A stretch of 64,000 bases of DNA from Rhizomys pruinosus (Eukaryota; Chordata; Mammalia; Rodentia; Spalacidae), in NCBI GenBank assembly GCA_009823505.1, contig VZQC01005707.1, forward strand, positions 294,376-358,375. Direction: 5' to 3'. The notes below the pieces were generated by a model. That model was given only the letters and a program-made list of their open reading frames with translations. It ran no database searches and was not told the origin of the DNA. Position numbers and translations under genes: made by a program. Positions 10,270 to 21,290 of this stretch are shown piece after piece (the stretch's first letter is position 1; each line of letters opens with the position of its first letter).

Positions 10270-10746
10270 GATTTCTTGGGGTTGCCGTAATAAAGTATTA
10301 TAAGCCGTTGCCTTAAAACCATAGATATTTATTGTCTTGTGGTTCAGGGAGATGGACGTGCAGGATGAATATTGGCAGAGAACATAGTCCTGTGAGGGAG
10401 AATCACTTCTAGGAGTCTCGTAAAGCTCCCAGTGGTTTTCAAGAACTCTTTGGTGATCCTCGGCTTCTGGAGTCATTAGCCCTCCGTACGTTGGCTCTCA
10501 CACTCATACCGTGTAATCCATGTATATGTCGAAGTATTCAAATTTCCTTTTTTCATACGGCCCAGAGTCATACTGGGCCTAATGTAGGCCTAATCTGATG
10601 ATTTCATATTAACTTGATTATTTCTGGAAAGCTTACTTCAAATAAAGTCACATTCTGAGTTACTGAGGTTAAAACTTTCAATATGTCATGGGGATGGGGA
10701 GGGCATAATTCAACATGTCATTTTGGAGGATACAACTCAGTTTACA
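10270..10746 (-). mobile_element. Old MLT1-like MaLR LTR
   Basis: The left part, ttcttggggttgccgtaata plus ttattgtcttgtggttc, and the right part, aaagtcacattctgag, then tttggaggatacaactcag, match a reversed MLT1-type LTR. The ends are approximate and the interior is diverged. A 137-codon minus frame that overlaps it has no gene-like support. Confidence 0.65.
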
Positions 10747-13700
10747 ATGAGCATCTCTTAGCTTATATCCAGATCCAAAGGGTTAGAGTGAGAATGAGTT
10801 GGAAGCCTAGAAGACAAGGACCCCAGCCAAGGAGTCATGACATTTAATTCTTTCCAGAAACCAGTAGGATAAAAAGATGGTCAAGCCCTGTGTATGATTG
10901 CATCTGGAAGATAGAACAGAATCCTGGCTGGTGTACCTGGTATCTTCCACGTTGGAAGTCATGGTTGAGATGGTCTAATTAGAGGCTCAGATGTTCTGCA
11001 GCAGTGAACTCTGAGTTCATTGATATTGTGTTTCAGGAGTGGAATTTAGTGTTGGTCAAGACAAGTCTATTGCTATCTTCATTTATCAGCTAGCACTACC
11101 TGAAAACAGTGTGGGGTGTGTGTTATAGAGATCAAGGCAGGACTAGAAATGTCCAGAACTTGGCATAAGGCCTGCTCATTTTTGACTGTGTAGCTGCTTA
11201 GTTTTGAGTGATTGCTTAACTGTGTGTTTTTGATTGCTCAGTGTTTGCCAATGGATCTTTGTATGGTGTGTATTTGGTTCAGTTGGCTTACACCCATGAC
11301 CTTATAGTGCTGCCTAACTTGAACTCTAGTTGACCCATGCAAGGTCATGCCTGTCTCTGGGGAACCCACATGTGGTGACTGCTCTATGCAGAAACATTAG
11401 TTTCTTTGCTATAATGTTAGTAATGTTGATGTTTTTCCAGCCTCTGAGGTCCTTTTGGACTCACCTGGAGCCTTTGCTGAAGCCCTAGTTCTCCATCTGC
11501 TCCATCTTGTCTTCCTTTTCCCTGCACAGATGTGGATCTCAAGAGAATGCTCTAGTTAGTGTCCTGCATGCCTCTACCATCTCAGAGCCCACTCCCCAGG
11601 GAACTACAGTGTATAATCTCTTCCTAAACTTGAAGACAAACATTCCATCTCCAGAGAGAAAAGTCCCAGAAAAAAGAAATGAGTATAACTTGCATGTGGT
11701 TGTAGTCAGAACATGTTTCTCTCATAAATTAAATAGAGGCCGGACAGATCCAAGCCCCAGCTTTCAAAGACACTCATGACTAGAGAACATCTTTTTGGCC
11801 TTGGTTCAAGATTATAAGGATGTGACAGGAATGGCATATAGCGAAACAAAAATCTAAGTATGTATTTGTTTCGAGAATATTTTCTTAATCTGGGAAGAAG
11901 CCTCTTTCACCAAAAAGACTGGCAAACAATTGTTGTATATGACAGGTGTGAAGCGTGAGCCTTCAAATCATGTTCTCTGTCCAGCCTGTGGTCATGGACA
12001 GAGAGGGCTTTCTTCAGTTCTGATTCTGTGTAAATGTATCCCATCTGGTGTGAACTGCTCGGCACTTGCCAGAGCTGCTTTCTAAGAAAGGAGGAATTTA
12101 AGAGGGGCTTTTGCAAAGTCAGCAAGTAGGCCTTCCAGCTGTTTGGAAGATGTTTTGGCAGGGCTGGGGGTGTGGATCAGTCATGACTTACTGGAGGCAG
12201 GGATCTGATTAGAAAGCTCCCACCTACAGAGCTGTGTAAACAGACACGAGCTGGTCTTAAGCTTCGATGCAATGTAGGGGAGACACCTGTGTGCTCCAAG
12301 GCATGGCTACCCTTAGTATTTCTGGAAAGTCACAGTATGAAATCAGGCCTCATGGGATGACAGGTCCTTTGGTATCAGAGATCCTCAGTTCTTTCTAATG
12401 TCACAGTCCCTCCATGGTTGTTCACTGGCTAACAATGCTCTCCTCAGCAGATGGTGAGGACTTCATGCTGTTTCCTTGTATTCCTGGTCCCCTCCTCTTG
12501 GAGGATGGGTGGCTTCCATCTCTTTGGATCAGGCATGACCACATGATTAATATGGCTGGAGCAGTATAAATAGAAGTGACATAAGTTTTTTTTTTTTTTC
12601 CTGGCTGTCAAAAGACTTTAGATGGAAAAAACATAAAAGAAAGCCTTAGTTGGAGTCTTGTTTTCTCTACTTATTAACTGTGATGTTAAGGTTTAGAGGG
12701 ACCATTAACTTAGTCTTTTAACATTTTCCCCTTTAAAGAAAGGAAACAAAATAATAATATTTGCCACACACAATGGTTTTTCTTGGCTCATAGTGGGTCA
12801 ATCTAAAAGATTATTTCCTCTAGCCCAACACTTCCACCACATTGGAATACTGAGTTTTACCTCCCAATGACCTGAATTGGGAATGACCATCTCCTGAATT
12901 CTTTATTTTAATCTCCAGTGTTTGATAAATTAAAACATAGATAGGTATATTATTGGGACCTAGATAGAAAAATTCCCTGAGTTTAATGCATGTCAAAGAA
13001 TCTGAATACACTTTGTAAATAGAATAGGCAGCATTCTTGAAAGTCAGGACAATGCATGCCAGGCATTAAGAGTGTGAACTCAGTTACCCCAAAGCTCTAA
13101 AATCAGCTTCCCTTACAGGTAGAGCATGCCTGTGTCTAAGGAGAACTGAATGCCTCTGTGGTTTTTACTTTCAAGAAATAAAAGGCACTTTATTTGTCCA
13201 CTCATCTCCTCTGTTCATTCATTCTTTCAAAAACTGTTTACAAAGTTTCTGCATTAAGTCAAATGGCCAAACCTAATTCAAGGGAATGGGAGGTCAGCCA
13301 TCCCATGCAGCTAGGAGGGGGAGACTGTGATGAAGTCCTCATCACAGAAGACCTTTGGCATCGACTGAGAGGAGCAGTAACTGGTGCACTAAGTTTCTAC
13401 CCTGTTCCTGGGGTGGGAGCAGGGCAGCAGGCATTGGAAACAAAGCGATGAACAAGGTAGGGAAGGTTCCTACCCTTACAGCGCTTGCATTTTGGAGACG
13501 AGGGATGTATAGTGAGCACACAAGCAACAAGTAACAGGCTACTTCCAGGTGGCAAAGATTGCTGTGAAAGAAGAAGACCTTCCTGCCAGAGGAAGAGTGC
13601 GGTGTTACCTACTGGGTAGATCATCAGGAAGGCCCCTTTTTTTTAGGGGTGATGGGTTGTTTGAGCACTGAACTTGAGAGCTAACAAGGGGAATGTCTAA

Positions 13701-13918
13701 AGGAAGAGAGAAAAATAATGACAAGCTTTGGTGTGGGAAAAGGCTGGGAGACCTTTGTGATAGGGCACAAGGGGTAAAGGAAGAAGGAAGGTGTGAATAA
13801 GACCAGAGAGGTCAGCCTGGGCTAGAATATACAGAAGCCTCCATGAGGGGCTCGAACATGATTCCAACTGCGACGTGATGTGAAGCCGCTGGAAGCACAG
13901 CCTTTCCTTAAAAAGAAG
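10747..13918. other. Unique sequence, about 3.2 kb
   Basis: The longest repeat-poor stretch in the left half. I see no domain-bearing frame, no polyadenylated pseudogene and no recent SINE. There is a T homopolymer near 12587-12599. Frames at 11507-11779, 11907-12125 and 13194-13451 are short and unremarkable. Confidence 0.5.
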
Positions 13919-14032
13919 ATCTATCTATCTATGTATCTATCTATCTATGTATCTATCTATCTATCATCATCATCATCTATCTATCATCTATCATCTATCA
14001 TCTGTCTATCTATCTATCATCTCTCATCTCTC

Positions 14033-14091
<59 letters not shown>

Positions 14092-14273
14092 ATCTATCTA
14101 TCTATCATCTTTCTGTTATCTATCTATCTATCTATCATCTATCTATGTATCTATGTATCTATCTATCTATCTATGATCTATCTATCTGTTATCTATCTAT
14201 CTATCTATCTATCATCTATCTATTTATCATCTCTCATCTTCTATCTATCTATCTACCTATCTATCTATCTATC

Positions 14274-14343
<70 letters not shown>

Positions 14344-14435
14344 ATCTATCCATCTATCTATCTATCATCTATCATCTATCTATCATTTATCTATCATCTA
14401 TCTATCTATCATCTACCTATCTAATCTATCATCTA
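13919..14435. repeat. Long compound (TATC)n microsatellite
   Basis: About 517 bp of ctat/atct repeat, broken by recurrent catctatc and catcatcat interruptions and rare gtat, ctgt and ctac variants. It reads as Tyr-Leu-Ser-Ile in all three plus frames, which accounts for the 180-codon open frame. Confidence 0.98.
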
Positions 14436-14447
14436 ATGGCTTTGTTA

Positions 14448-14535
14448 CATAGTACATGCTGGCTTCACACACATGATCCTTCACTGTAGCCTTACGAGTG
14501 CTGGGGTGACAGGTGTGCACCACCATGCCTGGCTC
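14448..14535 (-). mobile_element. B1 fragment
   Basis: Right-hand part of a reversed B1: agtgctggggtgacaggtgt followed by gcaccaccatgcctggct. The 3' part of the element has been replaced or eroded beside the TATC array. Confidence 0.75.
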
Positions 14536-14717
14536 ACTGGCTCATGCACATATCCATGACTGTTTCCACAATCTGGCTAATTGCCTCCAACATTGCCTCA
14601 GCTTGCTTTATGTCCTGTCTCCTGGCCCATCTCCCCACCTATCCTAGACTAATGCTGACCTGCTTCCTGTCATTATGAATGTGTTTACCTTTAAAGAACT
14701 TTATACAAAGATCAGCA

Positions 14718-15056
14718 TAGCCCTCCGTTGGTATCTGTGGAAGACTAGTGCCAGAACTCGCCATGGATGCCAAGTGGACAGGTTGACAAGTTCTGCGTGT
14801 CAACTATAATAGTACTGGCATATCACCACCACCCTCTCACTCTATGCTAACCTTACACCTAATTGATCTAGGTTAGTTAATATTTAATACAATGTAAAAT
14901 TGTGCAAATAATTAAAATACTATAGTGTTTGGGAAATAGTGATAAGGAAAAATGACTATACATGTTCAATATAGAGACAATTTTCCCCCTGAATATTTTG
15001 GACCTGGGGTTGATGGAACTCACAAATATGGAAACTGAAGTTACAGAAGACTAACA
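14718..15056. mobile_element. MER2-like TcMar-Tigger DNA transposon remnant
   Basis: The left end has agccctccgttggtatctgt. The interior has taatacaatgtaaaattgtg, gacaaggaaaaa-like and acatgttcaatatagagaca motifs. The right end has gaatattttggacctggggt and cacaaatatggaaact. Order and imperfect inverted ends fit MER2 from memory of its consensus. It is long dead, and orientation was not determined. Confidence 0.7.
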
Positions 15057-15084
15057 TTAGGATATCTGGCTTATGTTACTCACT

Positions 15085-15510
15085 ATAGCTTCTCTGAGAT
15101 TCATCCGTGGTGCATGCTTTTTTTTAATTACAGAGTAGTATTTTATTTTATAGATGTACTATTCTATCTATTGACTGTATTAGTAGCTCCCTCCATCCCT
15201 GAATTTGGGCTATTTCAAATTAAATTGTTTAGAATATTTGTGTGAAAGTCTTTGTGTTGATTCTGTTTTATTTTTTATTTGGTAAATCCCTGGGGATGGA
15301 ATGGCTGGATCATGTGTGATCTCCATGCTCAACATTTTAAGAAACTCTGGAGCTGTTTTCCAAAACCAGTTGCATTTTCTATTCCCACCATCAATGAGCT
15401 TGAATCCTAGTTCCTTGCATTATTGCTAATACTTGGCATACTCAGTCTTTTTAATTTAATCAATGCAAATAAATGTTTAGTGGTTTTGTATTGGGGTTTT
15501 AAATTCATTA
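15085..15510 (-). mobile_element. Ancient L1 fragment
   Basis: Reversed L1 3' region: gagattcatccgtggtgcat, ttgggctatttcaaattaaa, gatggaatggctggatcatg, ttttccaaaaccagttgca and cactatt-like segments follow the expected L1 order. It is strongly diverged. Confidence 0.7.
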
Positions 15511-15559
15511 AAAATGTTCAATGTGCATGGTACTATGTTACATAAGGACATTTTCATAC

Positions 15560-15858
15560 AGATACATCCTGTACTCTGAGCATATTCCGACCCCTATCTT
15601 CCTGGCTTCTTCTTTCTCCCTTGTTATCCTTGTAGGCCCTGGTGTTTTCTGAGCATAGACGGTTTTGTTTCTACTTTCATGTTATATATGCTTACATGAT
15701 TTTATGTATCTATATAAAATCTAGGAACCACAAATAAGAGAAAGCATGCAGTATTTGTATTTCTGAGACTGGCTTAATTTGCTCAGATGGTTATCTCCAG
15801 TTTCATCTCTTTTCCTTATACAATGTAACTCTGTTCTGCTTTGTGGATGAAAAAATTC

Positions 15859-15906
<48 letters not shown>

Positions 15907-16340
15907 TCACATTTTCTTTACCCATTCCCCTGTTCATGTACATCTTTGCTGGTAAATACTAATGTTCAGTTCTGTCTGTCCTATGCTGACTTGTTCTTTG
16001 ATAAATATCCAGGAGTAGTAGCTAGCTTGTGTAGTAGATCTCCTTTTAGTGTCCTGAGCACCTCTGTACTGGTATCAAGTGGTGGAACTAGTCTATGTTC
16101 CCACACAGAAACATAAACAGGTTCCCTTTGTCCATGTCCTTATCAGCATTTGTTGTTTTGTTAAGGACGGCCATGGGACTGGGGTGAGATGGAATCTCTA
16201 TCTAGTTTAAATTTGCATTTCTCTGAAAACTAGTGAGGTTTATTGGCCGTTTTTTTCTCATCTTTTCAAAACTGTCCTTTTCATTAGTCCATCTATCAAT
16301 TGGATTGTTTAATTTCTGTCAACTTAATTTTAACCTTTGT
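15560..16340 (-). mobile_element. L1 fragment, reversed ORF2 3' region
   Basis: A second reversed L1 piece: gtttcatctcttttcctta, ttctactgtgtgtg, ggtaaatactaatgttcag, tttgataaatatccaggag, gtaaggacggcc-like and atttgcatttctctgaaaac. A (TG)n tract has expanded inside it at 15862-15905. Both ends are approximate. Confidence 0.7.
15862..15905. repeat. (TG)n microsatellite
   Basis: About 44 bp of TG repeat inside an L1 fragment. Confidence 0.97.
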
Positions 16341-16354
16341 TTTTTATTGCATTT

Positions 16355-16495
16355 AATTAGTGCACGTGTGCATGTGTGCGTGTGCGTGTGCGTGTGTGTA
16401 TGTTTAGGTTCTCTCCATTCAATATGTGGGGTCCTGGGTTATCATGGTTGGCAGCATGCACCTTTATTCGCTGAGCCATTTTTCCAACCCTCTAG
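16355..16495 (-). mobile_element. Diverged B2/B3-superfamily SINE with GT-rich tail
   Basis: Reversed SINE: a gtgtgcgtgtgcgtgtg tail, then gggtcctgggttatcatggt and the head complement gctgagccatttttccaacc. Confidence 0.65.
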
Positions 16496-16606
16496 AATTT
16501 TGTATTATAGATTTTATCTTCGGTTATTATCTAGTCTATATGACTTTATTTTTCTATATTAAGTGGAGTATATATAAACATTCATTTTTCAACATCATTT
16601 TCATTC

Positions 16607-16756
16607 TGATGTTTTGAGACAGGGTCTCCCTGTATTCCCAGCTGGCCTGGAACTCACTATGTAGAAACCAGGCTGGCACCCATCTTACAGAGATCTGCCT
16701 GCCTTTGCCTCCTGAGTGCTGGGATTAAAGGTGTGTGCTATCATGCCTAGCAACAA
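16607..16756 (-). mobile_element. B1 SINE
   Basis: Reversed B1: gttttgagacagggtctccc, ccagctggcctggaactcac, gagtgctgggattaaaggtg, ending in catgcctagcaac. Confidence 0.93.
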
Positions 16757-18241
16757 CACCATTTTTCAAATTACCATTGCTTCCTTATAAAAAAAATCAT
16801 CTGTCTATCTAGGTGTGTCTATCTGGACTCTTGCTTTCTATTTTGTTATGTGAATTGTTACCTTAGGATTCTTAGGAGGAACTCACGCCTTTATGGAACT
16901 TGGTGAAGAAGTAAAGAGCAGTCCTGCTCTGCTGCCTGAGCCTGCGGCTTTTTTTCTAGGGGATTGAAAGCTCAAGGTTACTGGGTGCTCCTGCTAAGGG
17001 TAATGGATGTGGGATGTTCAGATTTAAACGCTAGTCAGGTTTTCTTTGACCATCTGGCAAACACTGTGTGAGAACATCCATGTGTCAAGAGGCATCTACT
17101 GGAAATGGATAAGGAATGTTGGCAGAGCCACCTGGAAAGGGGAGGCTGATGAGACACAGGGTGCCAGGTGGCTGACAGGCACCCGTTCCAGTGCTTCTCC
17201 CATAGGGAGGTTGGCAGCTACCCCATTGCTCAAAAGTGCACCTTCTTCTCTGAGTGGGTGACTTCCGCCAGATCCCTACTCGGCCTGGCATGTGGCAACT
17301 ATAGGTGCATTTGCCAAAGCTCCATGGGGTTTAACGTGCTGATGGTGCAAAGTGTTGTGAGCAGAGCACAGAATCTTTCAGCTCCTCAGGAGCCCGGTGC
17401 CTTGAGGCCTTTGTCCACATGGCAAAAGCACTTTCCTTCTTGTCTTCCATTCTATTTGCCTGACTTCTACAGATCTCACCTTGAGAAAACACTGGACATT
17501 TTCCTCACACTCGTTGTCCCTAAATTGCTAAGGGCAACGCTAGGTGCAGAAGTGCATGCATCAAACCATTCTCCATCTCCGAGAATTCTCATCTTCTGAG
17601 CCAGTGTGTGGTTCCATTAGGCAAGAGAAGAGGAAATGAACCGTTAAAGCAGTGTGACATCTTGTTTACACATGTTGTTTATTCCAGGTGTTTTTCCAAG
17701 GACGTAGAGAGCTAATAATTTTGTAGGATGGCTGGGTGAGTGACATTATAGGTTATTAGTACGTCAGTTTTAGTGTTTGTCTAGGGCGAACCTTGAAAGT
17801 ATTTCTCTGTAGTATTCAAATATTTGAAGGACAAAAAGATATTAGTCCAGGGAGGACTGGATTCTCCTGTGTTGCACGGCTTTCTGCTGGAGTGTGAGGA
17901 ACACCTGAGGTGAACAAACTTAAATGAGGAGACCTGTGTTTTGGTTCACAGTTTCAAAGCTGTCAGTACCTACTTGGGGTGTACTGTGCTGAGCGTGAGA
18001 CAAAGCTGAAAAGCTATGGTGGGAAACATGACGGATCAATGCTGTTTACATTATAGTGGTTGGAGAGTGGAGGAGGGGTAGGAGGGCCCAGGTTTCATAT
18101 ACTTACTGGGCGTGATCCCAGTGACCTAGTTTTCTTCTACTATACCCCACCTCATGATGACCATACCACCGCCCAGTTGTGCCATTGGGCAGGGACCAAG
18201 AATCTTCCAGAGCATGTGCTTTTGGGGACATTTAAGATCCA
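16757..18241. other. Unique sequence, no gene recognised
   Basis: Unique DNA. A 143-codon plus frame at 17168-17599 is the longest open frame here. It has no recognisable domain, no signal peptide and no splice or promoter context that I can defend. Confidence 0.5.
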
Positions 18242-18398
18242 AGTATGTGCACGGGAGTATCAGAGGGAATATGAAGGTCAGATGCGGACAATTTGCAGGA
18301 GTCCGTTCCTCCTTCCACCATGTGGTTTCCAGGGATTGAACTCAGGGCATTAGGTCTAGCAGGAAACCCCTTTATCCTCTGAACCATTTCACCAGCCT
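18242..18398 (-). mobile_element. Diverged B2/B3-superfamily SINE
   Basis: Reversed element: aaggtcagatgcggacaatt, gcaggagtccgttcctcctt, ccaccatgtggtttccaggg, gattgaactcagg, then aaccatttcaccagcc as the head complement. Confidence 0.75.
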
Positions 18399-18427
18399 CA
18401 AAATGTACTTTTAAAAATCAACAAATG

Positions 18428-18670
18428 GGGGCTGGAGAGATGGCCTAGCGGTTAAGAGCGCCGACCGCTCTTACAGAGGACCCGGGTTCGATCCCCAGCA
18501 CCCACATGGCGGCCGAGAACCGTCCGGAACTCCAATTCCAGGAGAACTCCAGTTCCAGGGGAATCCGACACCCTCTTCTGACCTCCGCGGCATTGCACGA
18601 CACGGGTGCACAAACCTGCAAGCAGACAGTACATTCATACACATACAGAAATTAAAAAAAATTTTTTTTA
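18428..18670 (+). mobile_element. Young B3-like SINE, long form
   Basis: A complete plus-strand copy with intact box A and box B, the 17-bp tandem duplication and an A/T-rich tail. It has a perfect 15-bp duplication, aaaaatcaacaaatg, at 18413-18427 and 18671-18685. The same 15-mer recurs at 18817-18831 after the next SINE, so both elements used one target. Confidence 0.97.
18441..18495 (+). promoter_or_regulatory. Internal Pol III promoter of a young SINE
   Basis: Box A-like tggcctagcgg at 18441-18451 and box B ggttcgatccc at 18485-18495, with the spacing of a tRNA-type type-2 promoter. It matches the TRGCNNAGYNGG and GGTTCGANNCC patterns. Transcription is inferred from the motifs only. Confidence 0.8.
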
Positions 18671-18685
18671 AAAAATCAACAAATG

Positions 18686-18816
18686 AGCAGGGTGTGGTGG
18701 CGCACACCTTTAATTCCAGCACTCGGGAGGCAGAGGCAGGCAGGTGGACTCTGTGAGTTCCAGGCCAGCTGGGCCTAAAGGGAGACCCTGTCTCAAAAAG
18801 AACAACAACAAGAAAA
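18686..18816 (+). mobile_element. B1 SINE sharing its target site with the preceding SINE
   Basis: Plus-strand B1: gcagggtgtggtggcgcaca, cctttaattccagcactcgg, gaggcagaggcaggc, gtgagttccaggccagctgg, gagaccctgtctcaaaaag. A 17-bp duplication (the neighbour's 15-mer plus ag) brackets it. Confidence 0.95.
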
Positions 18817-18831
18817 AAAAATCAACAAATG

Positions 18832-19278
18832 AGAAATATGAAAGAGAAAGGGGAGAGAGATATTGAAAGCCCAGCAGGTGAGTCGCCAATGAAGGGAAGC
18901 CTGGATACCCTCTGCTTTTCTTATTGAAGTGGTAGACACTGACTGAGGGCCAGAAGTCTACATGGTGGCCTTAGCTCTCTCACATTCCACCTGTCCAGAG
19001 GCCTATCTTGCATCAAATAGCTGGTGGGGACAGCAGTCTCAGGGAGAAGTTCCAGCTGGGGCAGCCTGGTCTTTGTTTCCCCAGTCACATAGGAGCATCC
19101 AGTGAGCTGGCAGCCAGTCAGTGCTCTACTCCCTTCCAAACCACCAGCATCTCCATAGCACGTCATGGATGTTTGGTAAATTCTCAAGGATTAAGAGTAT
19201 CAAAGGAGACAGTCCACAGTCCACATCAATCCTATTCCTAGGAAAGGGCAATTCCATTTTAGAAAGAAAGAAATATTC
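18832..19278. other. Unique sequence
   Basis: No gene or repeat recognised. An 88-codon minus frame (18921-19187) is without identifiable features. Confidence 0.5.
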
Positions 19279-19470
19279 TTATTTATGTACATGTGTCTAT
19301 ATCTGAGTGAGTGAGTATATGCTGCCTATGTGTGTGAGCCTGTGGAGGCCAGAAGAGGACAAAATCCCCCGGAGCTGGGGATACAGGCAGTTGTGAGTTG
19401 CCAATGTGGGTTCTGGGAACCAAACTCAAGTCTTCTGGAAGAACAGGAAGTACTCTTAATTGCTGAGCCC
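19279..19470 (-). mobile_element. Old B3-like SINE
   Basis: Reversed copy: ggaggccagaagaggacaaa, cggagctggggatacaggca, aagtcttctggaagaacagg, ctcttaattgctgagccc. The tail has been replaced by simple A/T and GT sequence. Confidence 0.82.
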
Positions 19471-20944
19471 AACTTTTAAAATGATGCCTTTGATCATGAA
19501 AATCACAAATATTTATTTGTTCTTGAAGTGTCTAGCACTAGAGTAGGTGGGTTCTACAGCTGGTCTCCTTTCTAGATCTCTCAACGTCCTTCTACAGGTC
19601 ATGCATCAAAGATTCTAGGATTCCACATTTCCACATTCCGCACATCTCCAAGATCAGGCTGTGTTTCACATTCCATGTGATGAGACTTTTATTGAAGCTT
19701 AATGGTCAGTGTCTTTTCTTCATCCTTTCTAAACAATGGTGAATCGTATACTCTGTGGTGTGTGAACTCTGAATCACTGAAGTGGATGTGACTATCTGTA
19801 CTTCCCAGATGAAAACAGAGAAACTTCCAGAAGCTAAAGAAATGAGACAGCATCCAACATTGGCAAACATCCAGCCTGTGTCACATATAGATCCCTAAAT
19901 TTATTATTTCCCCTGTAAGTTTCCTGACCTACATTGGGGAGGCAGAACCCCCAAATATGAGAGTTGAAAAGCTCTCTGGCAGTAAGCTTTGCAGAAAAAT
20001 GGTGGTCTGAACCCTTTTTCCGGCTCTGCAGCCTCCTCGTCCACTGAAGCATAATGTCTCTCCTCAAGACCTTATTTCCATTTCTATCCCCTTTCCCGTT
20101 TCCCTGGATTTGATGTGCTTCAGTGCTGAGCTTGTGCTGCTGTTCACCTTTTGCTTTTTTCTTTCTAGCTGTTGCTTTCACTAAAGAGATGAGAGGATGC
20201 TGGCTAGAGAGAGACATCAGGCTCCTGTGTTACTTTCCCGTTCTGTTCCTCTTTAATTCCCTGACAGCCTGCTGGCTGCCTCTGGAGAGGTGCTATGAGG
20301 CTGGTGAATGGGAGAGGACAACAGAAGCATGCATCCAGGCAAGGATGAACAGTATTCTCTCCTCCTGGGGACAGTTTGTTCCTGGTGTGCTTTAATGTAA
20401 ACTTAGAGGAGAGTCTCCCAGTTCTGGAGCTGATTCTTGGATACTCTGCTTCAGGAGCCTGGCATTCCTTACTGCTAAGTGGGAATGGCTCACAGCTGGA
20501 GAAGCCTGGTGGGATTGCCCTGGATGTCTTAGCATTCTGGTTGCAAGCCAAGTGTCTTATCATTCTATCATAGGTTTTTGAAAATGCAGCAATGAACTTG
20601 TAGAGAGGAAATGGATATGAAAACCTCCAAGGGATCCTTCGGTCCAGGCTTCTCATTATATAGAGAAACACAGGCCCAGAGAAGTGAACTTGCTTGCCAA
20701 ATTCATGCTGGAAATTCTGGCTTTGACTGAAGTCTAGGTCCCCAATTCATCCAAGGGCTTTTCTTGTAAAAGGTAATAAGACTTGTGCAGCGATTTTAGG
20801 TATGATTCTTTCTTGTAAATAGGGGGTTTGCCTGCCCTGTCCATTTCATTTCTAACTCCATGTCCCCGATCTACTGTGACCAATGTACGTGTTGCACTCT
20901 TGGCTGAGCTTTGAATCTTCAACCTACAGCCCTCAGTAGCTCCC
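19471..20944. other. Unique sequence, no gene recognised
   Basis: Overlapping frames on both strands (127 codons at 19834-20217, 155 codons at 20204-20671, minus) are the longest here. They have no recognisable domain and conflict with plus-strand frames over the same bases. A weak coding hypothesis cannot be excluded. Confidence 0.45.
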
Positions 20945-21290
20945 TGTATTAATTTATGTTGCTGTAATAAAGCACCATGACCAAGACAACGTATAGAAGA
21001 AGAGTTTATGGTGGGCGTGGTGGTGCATGCCTTTAATCTCAACACTAGGGAGGCAGAGGCAGGTGGATCTCTGTGAGTTCCAGGCCAGCCTGGTCTACAC
21101 AGTGAGCTCCAGGCCATCTGGGACAAAAGGGAGACCCTGTCTCAAAAAGGCCAAAAAAATAAATAAAAGGAGAAGAAGAGTTTATTTGGCTTATGGTTTC
21201 CCAAGGGATAAGAGTCCATCATGGTGGATTCTTCCTGTTCATCCTAACAAATCCTGCCTGCCTGCCTGCCTGCCGCCTGCCATTCCTTTT
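20945..21290 (-). mobile_element. MaLR LTR fragment split by a B1
   Basis: tttatgttgctgtaataaag, caccatgaccaagacaac and, after the B1, gtttatttggcttatggttt are the complement of an ORR1/MT-type MaLR 3' end. The right end is uncertain; a short tgcc repeat lies near 21257-21285. Confidence 0.7.
21010..21170 (+). mobile_element. B1 SINE nested in a MaLR LTR
   Basis: Plus-strand B1 with ggtgggcgtggtggtgcatg, ggaggcagaggcaggtggat and gagaccctgtctcaaaaagg. A perfect 15-bp duplication, agaagaagagtttat, lies at 20995-21009 and 21171-21185, and removing the B1 restores continuous LTR sequence. Confidence 0.96.

Noticed and set aside
13880..14489. Long Tyr-Leu-Ser-Ile open frames
   Set aside because: They are translations of a TATC microsatellite, open in every plus frame.
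18428..18500. tRNA gene from box A and box B matches
   Set aside because: The boxes belong to a dispersed SINE with an A-rich tail and no tRNA cloverleaf after the anticodon region.
18445..18722. Recurrent frames starting MYECTVCMQVCAPVSC or MYCLHAGLCTRVVQC
   Set aside because: They recur at every B3-like SINE, in the antisense direction, and vary with it, so they are SINE shadows and not a gene family.
20204..20671. 155-codon minus-strand frame as a gene
   Set aside because: No recognisable domain, overlapping frames on the other strand and no visible splice or promoter support. Left as unassigned unique sequence.
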